This document shows, piece after piece, positions 44,995 to 54,181 of a stretch of 64,000 nt of DNA. Source of the stretch: an uncultured Chryseobacterium sp. GTDB lineage: Bacteria; Bacteroidota; Bacteroidia; Flavobacteriales; Weeksellaceae. The notes under the pieces are model-generated. The model was not told where the DNA came from. It did not search any database and was given only the letters and a program-made list of their open reading frames with translations. Position numbers and translations under genes: made by a program. Location: NCBI GenBank assembly GCA_913774355.1, contig CAJYGB010000040.1, positions 1 through 64,000 of the forward strand, written 5' to 3'. Positions within the stretch are counted from its first letter, which is position 1; each line of letters opens with the position of its first letter.

Positions 44995-46116
44995 ATGTTT
45001 AAACAAGAAGCCATTGAAGTCATCCGGAAAGCGATTACCGACGAAGGGATCCTGGCATCGGCACAGCAGCGGGACAATTATGCAAGAGTATGGGCCAGGG
45101 ATTCCATGATGACAGGCTATGCAGGGATTTTAGCGGATGATAAAGAAATACAGGCCGGACTGGAACAATCGATCCTGACGCTGGCCAAGCACCAGGCGGA
45201 AAACGGGCAGATCCCGTCCAATGTGGTGAATGATAAAGCAAGCTACGGAACCCACGTCGGAAGAACCGATGCCACGACATGGTGGGTGGTTGTTGCCTGT
45301 GAGTATCTTAAAAAACAGAAAAATGAAGCTCTTAAACATAAGCTTCAGCCACAGATCTGCCTGGCACTTTCCTGTCTTAAAACCTGGGAATATAATCAGA
45401 GAGGATTGGTCTACAGCCCGCTCGGCGGAAACTGGGCAGATGAATATGTCACTTCCGGATATACGTTATACGATAACATCTTACGGTACTGGGCTTTAAA
45501 GAATGCCGCTGAAATTTACCATGATGAAGACCTGAAAGCGAAAGCCGTAAACACAAAACAACTGATCCAGGAGAATTTTTACAAGAACGATTCCGAAGGC
45601 GCAAAATATCACGAAACAGCCTATGCCAAAACTCCGGCAAAACCTTACTTCTGGGCTTCGCTGAATGCCAATGGCTATGACGAAAGGTTAGATCTTGCCG
45701 GAAATGCACTGGCTATTCTTTTGGATTTTGAGCTGGACTATAAAGCTTTTTCAGAATTCCTGGAAACCGTTCATGAAGAATTCGGACACTGGATGCTTCC
45801 TGTTTTCTACCCGGTGATTTTTCCTGGGGATGACGACTGGAGACTGCTGGAAAACAACTACAGCTACAGCTTTAAAAATGAACCGCACCACTTCCACAAC
45901 GGCGGATCGTGGCCGATATTTTTAGGCTGGCTCTGCCTTGCGCTCAAAAGAAAAGGATTCCCGGAAATCCCTGAAAAAATTATTGCCCAATACGAATCGC
46001 TGATGAAAGACAAAGAGGAACATTTCAGGGAATATTATTCCACGGATCAGCTTCTGCCACTGGGAACGGAACAGCTTTGCTTTTCCGCGTCGGGATATCT
46101 TTTAATGACGAATTAA
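44995..46116 (+). CDS. GH100-like (alpha/alpha)6 glycosidase, probable neutral invertase
   Basis: A 373-residue soluble protein without signal peptide. VWARDSMMTGYAG (about 31-43) and HNGGSWPIFLGWLCLA (about 303-318) recall the two signature regions of GH100 alkaline/neutral invertases, with acidic residues in WARD and in GRTDATTWW. The length is shorter than plant neutral invertases. A cytosolic enzyme splitting sucrose to glucose and fructose would fit the SLC45-like importer downstream. GH63 or debranching-type glucosidase remains possible. I start at ATG 44995; the longer frame runs through the hairpin. Confidence 0.65.
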   Translation: MFKQEAIEVIRKAITDEGILASAQQRDNYARVWARDSMMTGYAGILADDKEIQAGLEQSILTLAKHQAENGQIPSNVVNDKASYGTHVGRTDATTWWVVVACEYLKKQKNEALKHKLQPQICLALSCLKTWEYNQRGLVYSPLGGNWADEYVTSGYTLYDNILRYWALKNAAEIYHDEDLKAKAVNTKQLIQENFYKNDSEGAKYHETAYAKTPAKPYFWASLNANGYDERLDLAGNALAILLDFELDYKAFSEFLETVHEEFGHWMLPVFYPVIFPGDDDWRLLENNYSYSFKNEPHHFHNGGSWPIFLGWLCLALKRKGFPEIPEKIIAQYESLMKDKEEHFREYYSTDQLLPLGTEQLCFSASGYLLMTN

Positions 46117-46640
46117 AATTAAACCACAAAAGTTACAAAAGTTTTTTTGACACATGAGCCACAAAAGATTTTAGTTGAAAGTATTGTGCATATTTTAGAA
46201 CACAGAAGATTAAAAATCAAAGATTTTTATTGATGATGTACCACAAAAGAATAAGTTTTCGATTAAAGCTTTACCTGAGATTCTGAAAACAAGATGTAAG
46301 TTTTACAAAATCTAAAAATAAAGCATAATCATCTGTGAAAATCCGTGAAATCTGTGGTAAAAAAATAACAACTCTGCGTGATCTCAGCTGCTCATTTAAA
46401 ATTAAACCACAAAAGTTACAAAAGCTTTTTTGACACATGAGTCACATAAGATTAGTTTAGAGTATTGCGCATATTTTAGATCACAGAAGATTAAAAATCA
46501 AAGATTTTTATTGATGATTTACCATAGAAGAATAAGTGTTCGATTAAAACTTATAATGAATTTTAGAATGAGACTTAAACTTTTAGAAAATAAAATAAAG
46601 CTTTATCATCTGTGAAAATCCGTGACGATCTGTGGTACAA
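46115..46640. repeat. Tandemly duplicated intergenic module A
   Basis: Two diverged copies of a module of about 250 bases, at roughly 46115-46370 and 46398-46640. Both start AAAATTAAACCACAAAAG, share CACAGAAGATTAAAAATC and GAAGATTAAAAATCAAAG, and end with CATCTGTGAAAATCCGTG plus ATCTGTGGTA. They have many point differences and no ORF. Confidence 0.7.
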
Positions 46641-46917
46641 AATCAACTCTTCGTTATATTCTTTAAGTAGAACGGCTTTGCGAACTTAAAAGTTAGTAGT
46701 TAAAGAAAACTTCGTAGACTTTGTGTTCAAAATAAAAAATAACGAAATGATTGATGTGCCAAATAAAGCTTCATCATCTGTGAAAATCCGTGAGATAAAA
46801 AAACTCTTTGCGGTCTTAGTTAAGTAGAATGCCTTTGCGAACTTAAAAACAGTTAGTAGTCAAAGAAACCTTCGCGGACTTTGCGTTCAAACCAACCAAC
46901 AACAAAAAAATGACGAA
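46117..46917. other. Large repeat-filled spacer in the sugar locus
   Basis: These 801 bases between the glycosidase and the kinase contain no credible gene. They are almost filled by two tandem duplications, module A (46115-46640) and module B (46643-46921). The size suggests the kinase and transporter may be expressed from a separate promoter. Confidence 0.6.
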
Positions 46918-46921
46918 ATGA
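46643..46921. repeat. Duplicated intergenic module B reaching the kinase start
   Basis: Copies at roughly 46643-46755 and 46802-46921 share AACTCTT, AAGTAGAA, CTTTGCGAACTTAAAA, GTTAGTAGT and GACTTTG.GTTC, and end in ACGAAATGAT. In the right copy that ATG (46918) is the kinase start; in the left copy (46747) it is a vestigial start. A shared CATCTGTGAAAATCCGTGA element lies between them. Confidence 0.65.
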
Positions 46922-47568
46922 TAGGTGATATTATCGAACTGAAAGAAAAACATCTGGCCATCGCCAAAGAAATCATAGCCATCCTGAAACAGCGGCTTAC
47001 CTTCCAGACACCTCCTAAAATCGCCATCGGCGTTGCGGGAGAAAGCGGGAGCGGAAAATCGGTAACGGCATTTTCCCTGCAGAAAGTGCTGGAACAGGAA
47101 CACGTAAAAAGCATCGTGATGCAAATGGACGATTATTTTAAACTTCCTCCCAAAACCAACCATGAAAACCGGCTGAAATCCCTGGACAATGTCGGAGTCC
47201 ATGAAGTGGATTTGGAAAAGCTGGCCCAAAATATCAAAGCCTTTAAAAACGGAGATTCCGAAATCGAAAAACCGTTGGTCAATTATAACGAAAATTCCAT
47301 CGGAACGGAAAAAATCGATGCTTCCGAATATGACGTTGTTATCGTGGAAGGAACTTATATTTTTGAAGCGGAAGGATTCGATTATAAAATCTTCATAGAC
47401 CGCAATTACCGGGATACTTACGAAAACCGGATGGAACGGAACCGTGATGAAAAAAGTGATTTCGTGGAAGAAGTTCTGGAAATCGAACACCGGATCATCC
47501 GGAATTTCAAAAATAATGCGGATCTTATCCTCGGAAAAAACTATGAACCTATAAACCCGAATGTATGA
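46918..47568 (+). CDS. P-loop kinase of the uridine kinase/phosphoribulokinase family
   Basis: A 216-residue cytoplasmic kinase. Walker A GESGSGKS lies at about 42-49, the acidic MQMDDYF at about 73-79 is where uridine kinases bind substrate, and VVIVEGTYIFE (about 143) is the Walker B region. The fold is that of Udk/PRK. Its stop overlaps the transporter start by 4 bases (ATGA), so it belongs to the sugar locus. A hexose (for example fructose) is then as likely a substrate as uridine; this is inference. Confidence 0.75.
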   Translation: MIGDIIELKEKHLAIAKEIIAILKQRLTFQTPPKIAIGVAGESGSGKSVTAFSLQKVLEQEHVKSIVMQMDDYFKLPPKTNHENRLKSLDNVGVHEVDLEKLAQNIKAFKNGDSEIEKPLVNYNENSIGTEKIDASEYDVVIVEGTYIFEAEGFDYKIFIDRNYRDTYENRMERNRDEKSDFVEEVLEIEHRIIRNFKNNADLILGKNYEPINPNV

Positions 47569-48992
47569 ACGTCAACAGAATCATTCCGCGCCTGAGTTTC
47601 TGGCAAATCTGGAATATGAATGTCGGATTTTTCGGTATTCAGTACAGCTTCGGATTGCAGCAGACCGCGGTAAATCCCATCTATTCCTTTTTGGGAGCGC
47701 ATGCGGAACAGCTGCCGATCCTGAACCTGGCCGGCCCGATCACCGGACTGCTGATCCAGCCTCTGATCGGTGCCATCAGCGATAAAACCTGGAGCCCGAA
47801 GTGGGGCCGCCGGAAGCCGTTCTTTTTACTGGGTGCTGTATTCTGCAGTATTGCCCTGTTCTTATTCCCGTTCAGTTCTACGATTTGGATGGCAGCCGGA
47901 TTATTGTGGATCCTGGACGCTGCCAACAATACCGCCATGGAACCTTACCGTGCGTTTATCGGCGACAAGCTGCCGGAAGACCAGCAGACTTTTGGATTTC
48001 AGATGCAAAGTTTATTCGTAGGGGCGGGGATTACCTTAGCCAACCTTTCGCTGTTTGTTTTCCAGAAATACCTGGGCGGGAACGCGGCAAACGGCGGAAT
48101 TCCGGTTTGGGTATACTATTCATTTTTCCTGGGATCTTTCTGTTCCATTGCCTCCGTTGCCTGGTCGGTCTATAAAACACCTGAGATTCCGCCGACGGAA
48201 GAAGAATTGTCAGAATTAAAAAAAGCAAAAGCGGAAAGTACGTTTTTCACACCTTTTATAGAAATTATAACTGCCATCCGCGAAATGCCTAAAATCCTGT
48301 GGCAGCTTTCACTGGTGTACCTTTTTCAATGGTATGCGCTCTTTGTGTACTGGCAGTTTATCACACCCATGCTGAAATGGTCATTGTACGGAATTTCCGA
48401 AGCTGATGAAATCAAAGCAAACGGTTTCCTGGAAAGTGTCAAAAAAGGAATTTCCGTGACCACTTCCGATATGGCCTGGGCAAAAGGCGTGCTGCACCAG
48501 GTGGAAGTAGCTGTAGGACAGACCGGACTAATGAACGGTTCCTACAATATCGTGACCATGGTTTCTGCCTTGCTGCTGGTTCCGTTTGCCAATAAATTCA
48601 CTTCCAAAAATACCTATATCTGCTGCCTGTTTCTTACCGGCTTCGGATTGATGACTTTACCGTTCATCAAAGACGAGTATCTCATCCTGCTTCCGATGAT
48701 CGCTTTGGGGATCGGGTGGGCTTCGATGATGGGACTGCCATATTCCATGGTTTCGGCTTCGATCCCACACAGCAAAAGAGGAGTTTATATGGGGGTGATC
48801 AACATGATGATCGTGATCCCAATGCTGATCCAGACTTTGTCTTTCGGATTTATCTTTAATAATTTTTTAGGCAGCAATCCTTCTTCAGCAATAATCCTGG
48901 CCGGCATTTTATTTATTGTGGCAGGAGTCTGTGTATTTGCAATGAAACCGCATCTTTCCGGAATGAAAAAATCTTTTAACAGCGTAAGGTGA
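47565..48992 (+). CDS. SLC45/GPH-like disaccharide MFS transporter
   Basis: A 475-residue, twelve-helix MFS protein of the SLC45/sucrose-symporter type. PLIGAISDKTWSPKWGRRKPFFL (loop 2-3) and RAFIGDKLPEDQQTFGFQMQSL are typical of this group. A longer central loop separates the halves (TPEIPPTEEELSELKKAK). SLC45-like proteins carry sucrose or maltose with protons. It is the last gene of the locus and overlaps the kinase stop by 4 bases. Confidence 0.8.
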   Translation: MNVNRIIPRLSFWQIWNMNVGFFGIQYSFGLQQTAVNPIYSFLGAHAEQLPILNLAGPITGLLIQPLIGAISDKTWSPKWGRRKPFFLLGAVFCSIALFLFPFSSTIWMAAGLLWILDAANNTAMEPYRAFIGDKLPEDQQTFGFQMQSLFVGAGITLANLSLFVFQKYLGGNAANGGIPVWVYYSFFLGSFCSIASVAWSVYKTPEIPPTEEELSELKKAKAESTFFTPFIEIITAIREMPKILWQLSLVYLFQWYALFVYWQFITPMLKWSLYGISEADEIKANGFLESVKKGISVTTSDMAWAKGVLHQVEVAVGQTGLMNGSYNIVTMVSALLLVPFANKFTSKNTYICCLFLTGFGLMTLPFIKDEYLILLPMIALGIGWASMMGLPYSMVSASIPHSKRGVYMGVINMMIVIPMLIQTLSFGFIFNNFLGSNPSSAIILAGILFIVAGVCVFAMKPHLSGMKKSFNSVR

Positions 48993-49318
48993 TTCTGATC
49001 ATATAGTAGATTAATATAACTTTATACTTTTACTCCTGAAATTTTATAAATTGTATTTCGAGTGTATTAATAAAGGAGCGACAAATCCGTCGTTCCTTTA
49101 TTTTTTTATATGATGGCGGAATTAAAATTTACAAGTATCTCTATGAAAGCAAACAATTTTCTTTGTGTTATAGGATGAAGACCTGCAAAATTTAAATCCT
49201 TCATCTGAATTTGCTACAGTATCAATAGGTGAAAATATGATTTAATATTTATAACTATTAACTGGGATCTAATGCAAAATACTTCCAGTATCCTGCTTCC
49301 CTTTTCCTGTCTGACAAA
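48993..49318. other. Spacer with terminator
   Basis: This 326-base spacer lies between convergent genes. The terminator at 49070-49107 is its only clear feature; the remainder is AT-rich without an ORF. Confidence 0.5.
49070..49107 (+). terminator. Terminator after the SLC45-like transporter
   Basis: ATAAAGGAGCGAC and GTCGTTCCTTTAT form a 13-bp stem with one G-U around a 6-base loop, and seven T residues follow. It ends the sugar operon. Confidence 0.75.
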
Positions 49319-51046
49319 TTAAGACACCAGCTGATTGGCATCCGAGGTATGTTTTATAGCCAGAGCCACTCTTTTTCCGGCCGTATCGCAGAAATCAAGC
49401 CCGGAATAATCCGGGTTCAGTCCGGCGATATACGGAACGGCCATGATATACAGATTTTCTGTAGCCTCCCCGTAATAATCCAGTGCCTGGAAATGATCGT
49501 TGATGTTCAATCCGTCTACCCGCAGGTAAAAATAATCCGGTTCTATTTTCAGGATATGGGAACGGTCTTCTTCAAAAGCTTCCATCCCTTTATTCTTATC
49601 TTTAAATTTAAGATAGCCTGAACTGATGCTTCCGTCCGTCCTCAACCCTTCAAAAGGAATATCATTAAACTGTACCGGCTGCTGGCCGATCGCATCGATG
49701 TACAGCCTGTAATGTTCAGACTTTTTATTTCCTGCGGCATCGCTGAAGTGATAGACGATACCTTCGTTTTCATCCGGTTCCACGTGGCTTTCATCGTCTA
49801 CGCTGATCAGATCGATAATTCCGGCATTATATAATGCGATCATTTCATGGTAGGAAGATTGTGGCAGAGAGGCAATGATGACCGAGATCAACGGCAAAAG
49901 GGTTTTGCGCATCCGCATCATGTCCTCCGCCGAAAAGTGCTTGGCCGGATAATTAATGGCATAGCTGAAAGCAGCAAGCATTTCTTTCCAGGCGATCGTC
50001 TGGTGCCTTTCGATGGATTTTTGGGCTTCACTGTATTCGGCTTTAAAAAGCTCAAAACTGTCCAGTTCGTCCCGTATGCTCAGCATTTTTTTTACAAATT
50101 CCTCGATGCTTAAATCTTTGATTTCGTTGTAGAATTTTTCATTCTTTTTTTGCAATGGCTTTTTAAAATTTCTTTCAAAAATATAATCGAGGTCTACGAA
50201 GCCTCCGTTTTTCTGCTTATATTCGTAAATCTCGTCCTGCGACATGATCCAGCCTTCGGAATACGGGCTCCCTTCGGAATGAAACCTCAATGCCGGGAGA
50301 TAACCTCTCTTTGAAAACAAGGTCATGGAGAAATTCTGACTGTTTTCATGCAGGGTATACTTATATTCATGATCTTTTTTCGTAAAGGTACCGTTCAGCC
50401 TTGCTAGTGTTTTCACGGCATCAACAGCCGTAAGCGAAGTCCCGCGGATGGCGACGGCGTGATCGGTAGGAGTGGTAAACTTTGAAGGCGGATACGGGGA
50501 ATCGTACCATCCTTTTACCTGTTCCTCGTATTTTTTAGGCCAATGGTGCCCGGTACAGAGAATCACGCGGGAACAGACAAATGTTTCATCCCGTTCAGTG
50601 GTAATATGAAAAAGTGCATCTTCTTTCCTATGGATATCCGTAACGGCAGTTTCTTTGTGAACTTTTATGTCGGCCCCGAGCTTTCTGGCCTCATTCAAAA
50701 GAAGCTTAAACTGTTCTTCCATGTAATTTCCGAGCAGCAGTCTGGGAATCACCTGATATTCATTGATATTCCTGTAATCGCTAAAATCCGGATCTTCGTG
50801 ATAAGGCTTACGTTTGATATATTCGGTGAGGGTTTCGGGCAAATGCGGAAGCTCATTAGCGGAAACATTGGCCACATGCTCACGGCAAGCCCCTCTTTCG
50901 CTGTAAGGCATTCCTGCACCCAGTCTGTCACTTTTTTCAAAGATATATAGTATGTCGGGTAATACCTTTTCGGAAATAAGATGCTTGACGGCGAACAAAG
51001 CGGCAGGTCCTCCTCCGATGATCGCAATGCTGTCGGTTTTTTTCAT
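49319..51046 (-). CDS. FAD/NAD(P)-binding oxidoreductase
   Basis: A 575-residue protein with an N-terminal Rossmann FAD motif SIAIIGGGPAALFAVKHL (about 6-23). It then has GAGMPYSERGACREHVANVSANE and a second nucleotide-binding region RVILCTGHHWPKKY (about 162). It fits the large family of FAD/NAD(P)-binding proteins related to HpnW/Lysine N-monooxygenase-like enzymes in Bacteroidota, with no assigned substrate. There is no export signal. It is monocistronic. Confidence 0.75.
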   Translation of the reverse strand: MKKTDSIAIIGGGPAALFAVKHLISEKVLPDILYIFEKSDRLGAGMPYSERGACREHVANVSANELPHLPETLTEYIKRKPYHEDPDFSDYRNINEYQVIPRLLLGNYMEEQFKLLLNEARKLGADIKVHKETAVTDIHRKEDALFHITTERDETFVCSRVILCTGHHWPKKYEEQVKGWYDSPYPPSKFTTPTDHAVAIRGTSLTAVDAVKTLARLNGTFTKKDHEYKYTLHENSQNFSMTLFSKRGYLPALRFHSEGSPYSEGWIMSQDEIYEYKQKNGGFVDLDYIFERNFKKPLQKKNEKFYNEIKDLSIEEFVKKMLSIRDELDSFELFKAEYSEAQKSIERHQTIAWKEMLAAFSYAINYPAKHFSAEDMMRMRKTLLPLISVIIASLPQSSYHEMIALYNAGIIDLISVDDESHVEPDENEGIVYHFSDAAGNKKSEHYRLYIDAIGQQPVQFNDIPFEGLRTDGSISSGYLKFKDKNKGMEAFEEDRSHILKIEPDYFYLRVDGLNINDHFQALDYYGEATENLYIMAVPYIAGLNPDYSGLDFCDTAGKRVALAIKHTSDANQLVS

Positions 51047-51298
51047 GATACTGATATTTTGCGGTTATTCTCGGATCATAAAAATGAGAATCGGCACTAT
51101 GAAACAGCAGTATTTTTTTAGTATTGCTGTTGTCAAAAGTATATTGGAGCTCTTTGATTAAGAAATTATTGCTTATCGTTTTTATGATTCTCCTCATAAT
51201 TTGCAATAAGCATGCCCGCATACCATCCTGTGGTATTTAAATTTTTTGAGAACTGCAATATGAACGGTCTTTACCCGAAGGTTACGGTTGTTTTATGG

Positions 51299-52444
51299 CT
51301 AAACAGCAGCCGGCTGATGCATTTTGCAAAGCGATTCGATCAGCAGCCTCACCTGAAGCGGTCTCTTTTTTTTATCAACATCAAGCCTGTTATAGAATCC
51401 GGTTTTTACAATAACCATATTCCGCTCGGGGATCATAATGATAAACTGGCCGAGGAAGCCGTAGAAAAACCGGCATCTTATTTCGCTTTCGTCATCAGCC
51501 CAGACGGTAAAGCAGAAAGCATCATTTTCGGAAGTAGGGGTGAGCATCCGCCGGCAGTAATCTTCACTGATCAGCTGTTGATCTTTCCACCGGCCGTTCT
51601 GCATAATTAGCTGTCCGATCTTCGCAAAATCCCTGGCCGTGGCATGGATGCAGCAGAAGGCTTTTTCCGTTCCTTTTTCATCGGTGCTCCATTTGGCAGG
51701 AAATTCCATGCCCAGCGGCTTCCATATTTTTTCGGATAGATAGGTTGCCAGATCCTTACGGAGGGCTTTTCTCAGGGCAAGTCCGAGAAGCTGGGCGGCC
51801 ACGCTCTGGTACTCGTAGCGGGTACCGGGCATTTCGATAAAATCAATATCAAAGGCCTGTTCGGCAAGGTCTTCCACAAAATACTGCTTTGAATTTTCAG
51901 CAAAAGGGTGGCGGTATTCTTCGATCCAGTCGAATCCGGCCTGCATGGTCATCAGATGCCTGAAAGTAAGATGTTTTCCGTAGAAATTTTCTGCATAGTG
52001 AGGAAAAAGTGTTGAAATAAGCTGGTCTTCGGATGTGATGTAACCGTCATCAATGGCGCATCCTACAAGAATTGAAAGAATTCCTTTCGCCATGGAAAAA
52101 GAATTCATAAGGGAAGAGGAATCGTGGTCTTTCCAGTATTGCTCGTGCAGCAGTTTTCCGTTCTGTACCACAAGAAGGGAAGATGCCCTGGTTTTTTTTA
52201 ATTCATTTAAAATATCTTCAGAGAGGCTGCTGTTGTTATATAAATTATCTTTTTCCCAGGGTTCCGCTTTCAGATTCGGGACCAGCCGGGAAGGAAACTT
52301 TTCTTCATCATCAATGGATGGGGTAACGGCTCCCTTTTTCAGATTCAGGGCGACGGCTTTGAAAATGTAGCCGTAACCTGCAAGACAGATGGCTGCTGCT
52401 GCCGCTGAAGTTCCCAGTGCGAATGCCGTTAGTATTTTTTTCAT
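51299..52444 (-). CDS. Beta-lactamase-fold serine hydrolase
   Basis: A 381-residue class C beta-lactamase/esterase-family protein. SMAK (near residue 122, in MNSFSMAKGIL) is the SxxK nucleophile motif, and YEYQS (near 213) is the YxN-type element, here with Q in place of N. An N-terminal hydrophobic segment (TAFALGTSAAAAAICLAGYGY) anchors or exports it. Most such proteins are esterases or peptidases rather than resistance enzymes; resistance is not implied. Confidence 0.83.
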   Translation of the reverse strand: MKKILTAFALGTSAAAAAICLAGYGYIFKAVALNLKKGAVTPSIDDEEKFPSRLVPNLKAEPWEKDNLYNNSSLSEDILNELKKTRASSLLVVQNGKLLHEQYWKDHDSSSLMNSFSMAKGILSILVGCAIDDGYITSEDQLISTLFPHYAENFYGKHLTFRHLMTMQAGFDWIEEYRHPFAENSKQYFVEDLAEQAFDIDFIEMPGTRYEYQSVAAQLLGLALRKALRKDLATYLSEKIWKPLGMEFPAKWSTDEKGTEKAFCCIHATARDFAKIGQLIMQNGRWKDQQLISEDYCRRMLTPTSENDAFCFTVWADDESEIRCRFFYGFLGQFIIMIPERNMVIVKTGFYNRLDVDKKKRPLQVRLLIESLCKMHQPAAV

Positions 52445-52698
52445 AAATCAAATCTTATAATTAAAAACCGATCATTTTTTCAACACCATGGGCAGTCTGC
52501 TCTCTATTTAAATCAGCGGTTTTGGGTTAAGTTACCCTCTCAAGAGAACTAATAATTTTAATGCCAAACCTCAATTAATTTTAATAATAGAAGTCTTTTT
52601 TTCATAAGCCTTTAGCTTGGTATTGAAATTCTCCTTTTTAAGGAATGGTTTTTGTAACTTTTTGGCAGATCACTGAAACATTACAAATGCAAAATATT

Positions 52699-54015
52699 AT
52701 GAAAATCTACCTCTTACCTATGGCAGCAGTGTTTCTGTTCAGCTGCAAGGAAAAAAACAAATCCGGACGGTCAGGACAAGGCGATACCGCGGTTACCCAA
52801 ACCGATACCCTGAAGCTTCCGCCACCTGATGAAAAAAGTTCCAAAAAAAAATTCAGCAATGTGATAGGCTGGCCTAAAGATAAAGCACCGATCGCTCCGG
52901 AAGGGTTTACCGTAACCCGTTTTGCAGAAAATATCAAAAGCCCGAGAAATATGATTCAGGCGGAGAACGGCGATGTTTTTGTGGTGTTGTCCAACTCCGA
53001 ACGTACCGTTTCTGAAAAAATCAAAAATGACATCAGCGGAAAAAGCGATGCGGAAGTAGGAGGAAAGTCGGCCAACAGGATCCTAATGTACCGCGATGTT
53101 AACAAAGACGGGATTCCGGAATCTTCATCTGTATTTCTCAGCAACCTTAATCAGCCGTACGGAATGCTGATCATCGGCAATCAGTTCTACGTGGCCAATA
53201 CCGATGGGGTATGGGTATATCCCTACAAGCTTGGAGATACGAAGATTACCCAGCCGGGAAAGAAAATCGTAAGCCTTCCTGCAGGCGGTTACAACAACCA
53301 CTGGACCCGGAACCTGATCGCCAACAAAGACCAGTCTAAAATTTACATTTCCGTAGGATCCGGAAGCAACGTCGGTGAAAACGGAATGGAAAACGAAATA
53401 AGAAGAGCAGATATCCTGGAAGTAAATCCCGACGGAAGAGGCGAAAGAATTTACGCAGCAGGACTTAGAAATCCTGTAGGCATGAGCTGGAACCCGGTAA
53501 CCGGGGAACTCTGGACCGTGGTAAATGAAAGGGATGAATTGGGAGATGAACTGGTCCCGGATTACCTGACAAGCGTAAAGCAAGGTGCTTTTTACGGTTG
53601 GCCTTATGCTTATTTTGGGAAAAATGAAGATCCGAGAAGAAAAGGGGAGAAACCGGATCTGGTCGCAAAAACTATTGTTCCCGATGTTCCTTTGGGAAGT
53701 CATACGGCTTCGCTGGGGTTAACTTTTTATACCGGATCCCAGTTTCCTGATAAATATAAAAACGGAGCTTTCATTGGGCAGCACGGCTCATGGAACCGCT
53801 CTTCACTGGTTGGGTACCAGGTTGCTTTCGTTCCTTTTAAAGACGGGAAAGCTTCAGGTTCTTACCAGCCGTTTCTTACCGGATTTATCGCTAACGAACC
53901 CAAAGGTGATGTTTACGGCAGGCCGGTAGGTGTTCTGCAGCTGGCAGACGGATCTCTGCTGGTCGCGGATGATGTAAGCGGCATTGTCTGGAGAGTGGCA
54001 TACCGTAAAAAATAG
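52699..54015 (+). CDS. Sorbosone dehydrogenase-like lipoprotein (PQQ-type beta-propeller)
   Basis: A 438-residue lipoprotein, lipobox FLFSC (near residue 14). Its beta-propeller is related to L-sorbosone and soluble glucose dehydrogenases: GLRNPVGMSWNPVTGELW, NERDELGDELVPDY, GWPYAYFG, GSHTASLGLTFYTG and GQHGSWNRSSLVGYQV are the family's conserved blade turns. The enzymes oxidise sugars with PQQ. No PQQ synthesis genes are near, so cofactor supply or true activity is open. I start at ATG 52699 for a normal signal peptide; ATG 52687 is possible. Confidence 0.82.
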   Translation: MKIYLLPMAAVFLFSCKEKNKSGRSGQGDTAVTQTDTLKLPPPDEKSSKKKFSNVIGWPKDKAPIAPEGFTVTRFAENIKSPRNMIQAENGDVFVVLSNSERTVSEKIKNDISGKSDAEVGGKSANRILMYRDVNKDGIPESSSVFLSNLNQPYGMLIIGNQFYVANTDGVWVYPYKLGDTKITQPGKKIVSLPAGGYNNHWTRNLIANKDQSKIYISVGSGSNVGENGMENEIRRADILEVNPDGRGERIYAAGLRNPVGMSWNPVTGELWTVVNERDELGDELVPDYLTSVKQGAFYGWPYAYFGKNEDPRRKGEKPDLVAKTIVPDVPLGSHTASLGLTFYTGSQFPDKYKNGAFIGQHGSWNRSSLVGYQVAFVPFKDGKASGSYQPFLTGFIANEPKGDVYGRPVGVLQLADGSLLVADDVSGIVWRVAYRKK

Positions 54016-54031
54016 TTTTAATTTAATTCAT

Positions 54032-54068
54032 AAAAAAAACAGGCTATCCGTGAGAAAGCCTGTTTTTT
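54032..54068. terminator. Terminator after the sorbosone dehydrogenase-like gene
   Basis: AAAACAGGCT and AGCCTGTTTT form a 10-bp stem around an 11-base loop, with T6. The flanking A-run makes it symmetric, so it could also serve the minus-strand gene at 54182. Confidence 0.7.
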
Positions 54069-54181
54069 GTCTTTATATTGATAATGGGGTCAAAAATAGT
54101 TGGTGTTTAAAGCGGTTACACACAATAAGGGAAAAACCTCCAGCTCACAGCTTTCCTCTTGCGGTAAATTAAAGCCTGTCA

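Noticed and set aside
51299..52444. Calling the serine hydrolase an antibiotic-resistance beta-lactamase
   Set aside because: Only SxxK and a degenerate YxN-type element are seen; most proteins of this wide family are esterases or peptidases.
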